Of a DNA stretch of 64,000 bases, positions 57,422 to 64,000 are shown piece by piece. Origin of the DNA: Lyophyllum atratum (lineage: Eukaryota > Basidiomycota > Agaricomycetes > Agaricales > Lyophyllaceae); NCBI GenBank assembly GCA_014905825.1, contig JACGCN010000005.1:434001-498000 (forward strand), written 5' to 3'. Position 1 is the stretch's first letter; each line of letters begins with the position of its first letter. The notes under the pieces are model-generated. The model was not told where the DNA came from. It did no database searches and saw nothing but the letters and a program-made list of their open reading frames with translations. The position numbers and the translations under genes are program-made.

Positions 57422-58163
57422 CGGTGCACGAGCTGTATCAGCCAGGATTTCGACTCGCTGTCGACGTTGAGAAGTAATTTACTAGTGATTTACATGAATT
57501 CGAAGCACTTTGTGACGGCCTTCTATGACTAAAATCTTAGCCAAGGCCGGCGCCTATTTGGCGCCTATGTTTTCTGGGCTTTGCTAGGGTATTATACTGC
57601 ATATCAGCGTGAGCATCTGCAGCCTGCAGTGTCAAACTCTGCTATTGCTATTGAAAGGGTGTTTTGACATAGATAAAATGCTAGTAGATCTTGCACGATT
57701 CTTTAAATAGATACATATACTTCTTTTCCTCCCGGTGTGATGGCTGTGATCCACCAGTGCCGTCCGACGGCTTCGATAAGATGACTTGATGGACGGTTTA
57801 CGGACTTCCGTATGCTACGTATTGAGCCGTCTTCTTCACAGCCTGGGCCGTAATACGGACAGCGTGTATTACACCCTAATCTCGATTTTCCCGACAAATT
57901 GAAGGGCTAGGAGCTTAAATACCACTCATGAACTTGAAAACATTGCCACCAAAGCATGCAGTAAGTATTCCCTTGAAAGTAAGAAGCCGGCAGCCAGTAT
58001 TGTACCCTAGAAAACATAGGCGCCAAATAGGCGCCGGCGGTTTTAGTCATCGAAGACCGTCACATAGGGCTTCGAATTCAGGTAAATTATTGGTAAATTA
58101 CTTGTCAACGTCTTTGATTTGAAGCAGCGAGTTGAAATCCTGGCTGATACAGCTCGTGCACCG
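57422..58163. mobile_element. Non-autonomous inverted-repeat DNA element, family A, copy 2 (742 bases)
   Basis: Same length and, by eye, base-for-base the same sequence as the copy at 56340-57081, in the same orientation. TA on both sides (57420-57421 and 58164-58165). The bases outside the TA differ from copy 1 (CACC before, ATCACC after), so the match stops at the repeat ends, as expected for separate insertions. Confidence 0.88.
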
Positions 58164-58206
58164 TAATCACCGGCTATGATATCCAAATTCAAAAAGAGGT
58201 TTTGTA

Positions 58207-58628
58207 TGGTGCGGGCCGACTAGTCACCACTACTTTTGTACAAGCGAAATAGAGGGTCCAAAAAAGGCTGAAATCCTTATTCCTTTAACAAAACGGCTTG
58301 GTTTGATGAGACGAAGAGAACTGTTAAAGCGATTGTCAACAAAGTAAAAACTGAGAGAGTTATTAATTTTTGACCTGACCGCATTTGGCCACGTCCCCCT
58401 ATAAGGCAATTAAGGGTCCAGATAAGATAACGATCTGTAATCTACAAAGTCATCGTGCTGCTCTACTGCGTCGCCCCCTTCACAGCATGCTCAAACCACG
58501 TTCTAGTGTGCAGAATACGTGTTTTCAGATGTAGTTAATTTGCTTGGGTAAGGGTAAGTTTTTCAAAAAAATTCTCCAGCCAATTTGGCCGCTGTACAAA
58601 AGTAGCGGTGATTAGTCGGCCCGCACCA
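58207..58628. mobile_element. Non-autonomous inverted-repeat DNA element, family B (422 bases)
   Basis: The left end TGGTGCGGGCCGACTAGTCA (continuing to 58242) matches the inverted right end (58593-58628) at 34 of 36 positions. TA flanks both sides (58205-58206 and 58629-58630). The inside is A/T-rich and has no open frame of note. It is unrelated in sequence to family A. Confidence 0.8.
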
Positions 58629-59405
58629 TAGCGTAGTTCCTTCGCTTTTCCCTCAAATATTTTCACTAGCCAAATCTAGTCACCTATGTATATAGACTAA
58701 GAAGCTCAGAAGGAATAGCGGCTTGGGTCAATGTAGAGAGATAAGGGACCCACGCATAGCACGTCGTCTCTTCGTCGGAAAGTTTTGGGACATCTCAAAA
58801 AATCAAATACACAGGCACTAGAGTCGCACTTATATTCACGATAAATAAGTGAATAAAGCAGAGCAACATCTTCTCTGGACAAAATACAGATGGGCGTGCC
58901 GACGGCGACGCCTCGAGGAACTTCCCGTGAGCGTTGGAAGTCTGTCAAGCCTGGGGATGAGGCGCGTACATGTTTCGCCCCGGGCATGAGGTGTGCCTTC
59001 GCGGGGATTCATCAGGCGTGGTGGCTCATGGTGGCATAATGGCATGGCAGCTTTTACAACTCTTTGGTACTTCGTGAACTGGCCGCCCGCCGAAGGTAAG
59101 TATCCCGACGGAACTCTGTTACTTCGTATTCATATAATAGAAATGTTGCCATCATCTCGTGCAGAATCTTAGAAGCTGGGAAGTAGAGCGGAACATCGAA
59201 AATGTCAATGTTCTCTCTTGAAACTCTCGACCGACGATGGTACCGTCTTCCAAACTCTCCACATACTTACTTTAACTTACATACTGTACATACATGACAT
59301 CGACTTGAGTCTTGGAGAACGACTTAATTCTTACAATGATGGTCACAATAAAAGGAAGCGGTCCCAAGACCCCAGACACACCTTGCGATCTGACGTCTAC
59401 CTTCC
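58629..59405. other. Intergenic, no gene seen
   Basis: Open frames on the minus strand (58706-59045) carry no known motif. Probably mixed insertion debris between the elements and the eroded gene. Confidence 0.35.
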
Positions 59406-60024
59406 TTATACAGACCTGGTCCTGGTCGGCAACGGTAGTCGCAGGCAGCGCTGATCGCAAGCACCTTCGGAGTTGTGCCTCTCACAGAATACAGTAGCTT
59501 GAACAGGCAGGGAGTCGCCACTGTCATAGATTCTGGATTGAATGGCTTTTCCTTTTTGCATGTTTCTGTGCATCGATTCCACTTCAGCGGGGAAGTTGAA
59601 GGACCGGGTCCGGTTAATGGACGCAGCCTCCACTGTCGAAGATGCCCGAGTCCAGGGACGCAAGAGATGTCCACTTAGAATTCGGGGATTCATCTCGAAT
59701 GATCCCTCGATTCTAGAGTCATTCCTCCAAGCATTTCCAGAAACCCCACGTAAAGCGCAAGGACCCTACCGGGAGAGGACCGTTTCGACGAAGACGTGGG
59801 TAGTGAAAGCTCGCGCTGCAGCCCGCGGTTTCCTCCCACGATTCTGATATATCGGAAGGCCCGGCGACAATAAGGAACAAGAAAGGGCCACTGTCAAGAT
59901 ATGGAGGATCGTAGAGCAGAAGCCAAGGTTGAATCGCACCATGAAGTGCTCCCGACGTGGATCGTAAGGAGATGTTGCCTATACTGGTGCCAGGGAAGAC
60001 TTCAGCGATGGGGTATTGCGTCAC
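59406..60024 (-). pseudogene. Eroded copy 1 of the gene upstream of patatin
   Basis: Several frames on the minus strand resemble those at 62600-63400: EMLGG-x4-E-x-RDH occurs in both (59701-59740 against 63127-63166, 33 of 40 bases alike), and WTRASSTVEAASINRTRSF aligns loosely with WTRNLIPPAKVNSSRNLQ. Frames are broken here and I cannot name the family. It sits just downstream of patatin copy 2, that is on the upstream side of patatin copy 1, with the mobile elements in between. Confidence 0.35.
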
Positions 60025-60324
60025 TTACATGTCATGAGTAAAGAGAAACTCCGACATGGACAGCAAGAGAATTGGACGCGAGCCTTAGCTTCTGGCGTGC
60101 AAGAACAGTGGTGAGTTCTGAGAGGTCACGGTGATGGTTTGGAGGAGAGAATGAACGTGGCCAATGTATGTGTCGCTTCCGGGGCGTTCAATGACGCTCC
60201 CTCTTGTGTTATCGCAGACTATTTATAGCGATAGTTGCAGTCTTTTATCCTATCTCCAAAGAGGACGATCACAATATGTATACCAAGTTTAAACTTCACC
60301 AAAACTACATTAAAAAGGAGTGCA
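60025..60324. other. 3' flank of patatin copy 2
   Basis: No coding signal. A/T-rich (TTTATAGCGATAG around 60222) and expected to hold the polyadenylation region. Confidence 0.35.
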
Positions 60325-62388
60325 TCAAGCAGCCAATTTCAGTGCACATTGCTCAATCTCCTTCGTCTCGCCTCCAAGCCAAGTTTGTGTGACCGCCACA
60401 AACTGAGGCATACCCTCCCAGTCGTCCAACTCAATCAGAGACGCCCAATTGTCACCTTGCTTCTGGCCAGCATTGAATCGGAAATAGGCGTCCTCATGCC
60501 AATCATGTAAGCCCTGCACGTAGCGGTGAGTGTCCTCGCACTCTGTGGCAATCTCGACCGATACTTCGGATAACCTTTTCCAATAGAAAGGGACTTGTGT
60601 GAGATTGGTAGGTTGTTTCTTCATGGCACTGATGGGTGCCATGCCAGTGCCAATCGATAACAGGCATTTGATGCGTCGAGCTAAGCCAAAGACCTGGCCA
60701 AACTCGCACATGAGCCTATAAACAAGCAATGAGCGTTGATCATAAATGACATGAAAATCATGACATACATAAGGGATGGGTTATTGAATTTCATACCTCC
60801 ATCAACGAATTCGATCCCATTAATCGTGATAGACGGAAGATAGAGCGGAGCAGCAGAGGTCGCTCGAGCAGCTTGCCAGATAGGGCACGTCTTACCAGGG
60901 AAAGGGTCAGTGAAGTCGACAGAATAAGTCCTAAAGTGCTCGGCACTTGTGTGGTTCGTATTCTGGGTTCGTACGGCGAGAACGAAGCTACAACCAGGGT
61001 CAAGCTTTGGGATGGGGAGTATTCGAGAAGGAAGACACGTACACTTTACAATGATTATTGGTATCTGGATCGAGCATAAGGGCATTCTCGTCTCCGGTCT
61101 TCTGCTTGATCAGAGCCTTCAAGCCCTTCTCAAAGTTATCCTTCGTATATCTTGCGGCAGTATGAGCCGCATCCCATATTTTTTCCAGGGCGTTAGCGGA
61201 GAACGTTTGCTGAGCCAAGGTCATGTATGCCTGTATACATTCCGGAATGGTCATTTGGAGCCGCCCAAGCATGATTGCGATCAATCTTGGTAAATGTAAG
61301 AGAGGGATATCAATCGACTAGAGGACGGAAACGCACCCTCCCGTACTGGTACCCGCTATCATGTCGAAGTATTGACAAGGTTTCGCATCCGGGTCGCTCG
61401 AAAGCTTCGCCATGATCGCTTTCAGAATGTACAACGATGAGATTCCACGAACGCCCCCACCATCTGGCGTAACCATAAGACACCAAGTATACCAAAAAGA
61501 CCGGCGGACATACCAAACGATGCCAGTCGCACTGGCGGTTTGTCAGCGGCACCCATCTGGTCAGCGCGCAGAGGCCCTGTAGGAAGCATCTCGCGTACGA
61601 GGGAATACATAGGCGGGGCATCGGCTGGAGTGGCGGCATTGAGGTAGGCGTCCGTAGTCGCGCCGAGTGATGCCATTTGCTCATTGACGATTTTGAGATA
61701 CGCTGCTTTATCTCCATGCATAGACGGTTGAGCATGACGCCCTACAAATACACAAGAAGATTGAGTGTTGTTGTTTTCTGGCAGGCCCATAATTCTTACC
61801 TTTCTCAGACACCTTGAGGATTAAACGGCCTTCCGAAGCGTGATTCTCCCACCCAGGGAATCGCGCGCAAACGCGAACAGCCAATGCATTACCGGCCTTC
61901 GATGAATGTAAGAAATTATACCAAGGTTGACTGTAATCCAAACACACCTCGAGACTGTTGTAGATATCGTGTTTGCTCCCAAGAGCCGGGCCGACTTGTC
62001 GTGTGTCCTCGTTAATCCCCAGCTTATTGTCATGGCTGAGCCAGGCAAGCGCCAGGCTATCTTTCACCTTGATGTCGGACGCGGCTGGCGAATCGAGGAC
62101 GATGATGTCGAACCAACTCCAACTCCCGGCCTCTGGAACAGTGACCCATCCTTGGTGGCGAGACTTGGTCTCAAGCTGTATATCTACAATCTGGTCGATG
62201 AGACTCTGTTCAAGCGCCTAATGTGAAAGGAAGCGTAAGGAATACGATAACTTCATGACAGGCAAGAAAACGGCACTGACTGGCGTACGGAACCAGATCT
62301 GTGAAGCGACTTTGTTGTCCTGGCATATGATATCGCATGGGTCCGTCGTCGCAACGATGTACTTATCTTCCTGGATGGTGAAAGACAT
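60325..62388 (-). CDS. Patatin-like phospholipase, copy 2
   Basis: ATG 62388 gives the same architecture as copy 1: MSFTIQEDKYIVATTDPCDI, SQIWFRTPALEQSLIDQIVD, GSWSWFDIIVLDSPAASDIK, LAWLSHDNKLGINEDTRQVG and ARFPGWENHASEGRLILKVS, then YSLVREMLPTGPLRADQ. The patatin part has DGGGVRGISSLYILKAIMAK, CQYFDMIAGTSTGG with LIAIMLGRLQ, FTKDNFEKGLKALIKQ-like sequence, IWQAARATSAAPLYLPSI and EFVDGGMKFNNPS. The Ser-Asp dyad is complete. The end is RIKCLLSIGTGMAPI to CALKLAA (TGA 60325-60327). The two copies share exon layout and most residues in the catalytic core but differ more in the N-terminal linker and C-terminus, so the duplication is not recent. Both encode probable lipid acyl hydrolases. Confidence 0.9.
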
Positions 62389-62430
62389 CGTGATAGAGAT
62401 AACGATGAAAATAGAGGATGTTGGCTCAGC

Positions 62431-62440
62431 CCTTTTATCA
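62431..62440 (-). promoter_or_regulatory. TATA-like element of patatin copy 2
   Basis: Reads TGATAAAAGG on the minus strand, 43 bases before the ATG at 62388; the equivalent element in copy 1 is at 42 bases. Confidence 0.4.
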
Positions 62441-62599
62441 TAAAAAGGCCAGGTACAAGAAGGATTACACCAGCGAGGAATGGAGGGTGAGGCACAGAAT
62501 ATTCGTACATGTGAGCTTGGCGTTCTCCGGCGTGAAGGAGGCTCCGTTCAATTGAACGAACCTTTGTAGATTTAGGGCGTGGCAGGGCGATTAGCCGAT

Positions 62600-63400
62600 T
62601 CATAGAAACATTGGATGGTGATGCGGAAGGGACTGTGGGCTAAGGAAACAACGTTGTTCCACTGCAGAGGATTGAGCCTCAGTACCGCCGCACACCATCT
62701 TCTCGGATGTTGCCCCATTGGGCACTTCGGACGTCGCGCATCCTCGAACGCATGGGCCATGTAGTCTACAATGACATGCCCTGCTGTAGCCACCCGAGCC
62801 CAGGTAGGAGAATGTCTGCTGATTCAAATTTCCTTGAAAAGCTCGTGAAGGTAAGGCAGAACAATTGAGTTGAATCAAAGCCAGCACTGTCGTAATCATA
62901 CCTCCAGAATACAGAACTAGAAGAGGCACGTCGCTGTCATGGACAGGAACTATCTCTTGTTCCTGCAAGTTCCTAGAGGAATTTACTTTCGCCGGTGGTA
63001 TAAGGTTCCGAGTCCAGAGAATCCGCGCGTCCTGGCCCGTGCAGGACGACGTAATCCAGAAATGACATGTCACGCAGAACGCGCCTAGTCGGAGTTCGTG
63101 GCGTTCATCGCAGGATAACACCTTCATGATCCCTCAATTCCAGACCCTTTCCTCCCAGCATCTCCAGACCCTTCGTGAGCGCACTCGAATGTTTCAGGCA
63201 CAAGTCCGTTACATTCCTTTCGTCAATGAGCTGAACATACTTGAACGCGGAGCCATATGTCACCCTCTCAAGCCTTGTGAAGAACGCCGTGTATTCCCAA
63301 CGGCTCGCCTGTCCCGATGTGTTCTGCAATCCAAGTACCTGGACTGTCGTGGGTAGTGCCAGCTCGGGGCACAGGAAAATCGCCGTGGCACTCGCACGCA
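62600..63400 (-). pseudogene. Copy 2 of the gene upstream of patatin, family unknown
   Basis: Two long overlapping frames on the minus strand (63105-63680 and 62600-63127) read VLGLQNTSGQASRWEYTAFF, AFKYVQLIDERNVTDLCLK, GLEMLGGKGLELRDHEG, then RLGAFCVTCHFWITSS and DSDVPLLVLYSGGMITTVLA. They look coding, but the frames do not connect cleanly through splice sites that I can find. Similar pieces occur at 59406-60024. It could be a real multi-exon gene or a decayed one. Confidence 0.35.
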
Positions 63401-63623
63401 AGCGTGCCATTAGCGTGCAAGCGTGGCACGCTAGTGTCCGTAGATGTAGGCTGGGATCTGAATGTAGGGACATTTTATCACTTTTATATGACTCGGAGAG
63501 GGTGTATAGACTACCTACCACGATTATTAAAGCCAAATTTCTGTTCAGAAAGCTCGTCAGGGCTCTCGAATTGACGTCAAAAACTGGCTTGCACGCTAGC
63601 ACAGCCACATTCGCACGCAAGTT

Positions 63624-63763
63624 GCACGTTACCTGCACGGCACTGCACGTTACCTGCACGGCACTGCACGCTACCTGCACGGCACTGCACGCGAGTGCAC
63701 GTCAATGCACGGCAATGCACACGAGTGCACGCTGAGCACGTCAATGCACGCGAGTGCACGCTG
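63624..63763. repeat. GCACG tandem array with 10-11 base period
   Basis: Three units of GCACGTTACCTGCACGGCACT (one with a T-to-C change) cover 63624-63686; each is itself an 11-mer plus a 10-mer starting GCAC. Eight more 9-10 base units starting GCAC follow to 63763 (for example GCACGCGAGT and GCACGTCAAT). Looser GCACGC words occur upstream near 63395-63435. Open frames over it are low-complexity shadows. Confidence 0.85.
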
Positions 63764-63782
63764 ATGATGAAGAGTTGCTCGT

Positions 63783-63862
63783 GAGGCCCGGGGTCGATCC
63801 GAGCCCTCGATCGTGGTCTGACCCAATGATCAGCGCTCGGCGCTCAGCCACGTCAGGTTCGT
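63783..63862 (-). ncRNA. tRNA-like sequence (possible SINE head or decayed tRNA)
   Basis: On the minus strand, TGGCTGAGCGCCGAGCG resembles a Pol III A box, CTGAT...GTCAG can form an anticodon-like stem, and GGATCGACCCC resembles a B box with one mismatch; CGGGCCTCAC follows like a tRNA 3' end. The acceptor stem does not close well, so this is not called as a working tRNA. It lies 20 bases from the GCACG array. Confidence 0.3.
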
Positions 63863-63863
63863 G

Positions 63864-64000
63864 CATTCCTGCATTCCCATGTCGACTCTTTAGCAACGAT
63901 GTCCCTCGTAAGTCACCCATCATCAGCATTTTGACTACTATCAGTATGTACTCATTGCCGCACCCACAGGGCTTCTCCCGTTACATACATCGTTACTTCA
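63864..64000. other. Right edge, nothing assignable
   Basis: Too short to judge; no open frame of note. Confidence 0.3.

Noticed and set aside
63577..63759. CRISPR-like array
   Set aside because: The repeats are direct 10-11 base units without spacers, in a eukaryotic sequence.
63783..63862. Functional tRNA gene
   Set aside because: The A- and B-box resemblances are imperfect and the acceptor stem does not pair well, so it is listed only as tRNA-like.

Overview
The window looks like nuclear DNA of a mushroom-forming basidiomycete (Agaricomycetes). Genes lie on both strands with little spacing and are cut by many short introns (about 45-65 bases, GT...AG, some GC...AG). The recognisable proteins are fungal or basidiomycete families: a WOPR (Gti1/Pac2) regulator, a Mup1-type permease, a TSC13 enoyl reductase, ARV1, GET4, NAS6 and patatin-like lipases. 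There is no sign of bacterial operons, rRNA or CRISPR. Gene limits below come from joining exons by hand, so ends are firmer than inner exon borders.

Layout. 0-10 kb: a conserved gene cut by the left edge, a methionine-type amino-acid permease, a conserved secreted protein, a DUF829/TMEM53 hydrolase and the PP2A methylesterase PPE1. 10-23.6 kb: a type-B carboxylesterase, a tiny secreted protein, the proteasome chaperone NAS6, a WOPR transcription factor and an F-box-type protein, with long gene-poor stretches between them. 23.6-31 kb: a nearly empty 4 kb, then HSBP1, a zinc-finger-like gene with a frameshift, and an aquaporin. 32-37.6 kb: a GH17 glucanase-like gene with a frameshift, GET4, and a membrane-anchored low-complexity protein. 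37.6-40.1 kb: no assignable gene. 40-53.8 kb: a GNAT-ankyrin protein divergent from ARV1, then two ABHD11-type mitochondrial hydrolases bracketing a cysteine-rich secreted protein, TSC13 and an ABCG half-transporter. 54-64 kb: two paralogous patatin-like lipases, separated by a region holding two identical 742-base inverted-repeat elements, a third unrelated element and eroded copies of a neighbouring gene; the right edge carries a 10-base-period GCACG array beside a tRNA-like sequence.

Functionally this is mostly housekeeping. Several products act at the ER or on lipids (GET4, ARV1, TSC13, ABCG, patatins), but there is no backbone biosynthetic enzyme, so I do not read it as a metabolic cluster. 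The most notable structure is the right-hand 10 kb: a local duplication of a patatin gene with its upstream neighbour, later invaded by small transposons. Two genes (GH17-like and zinc-finger-like) need a one-base shift to read through, and one ABHD11 copy stops early.
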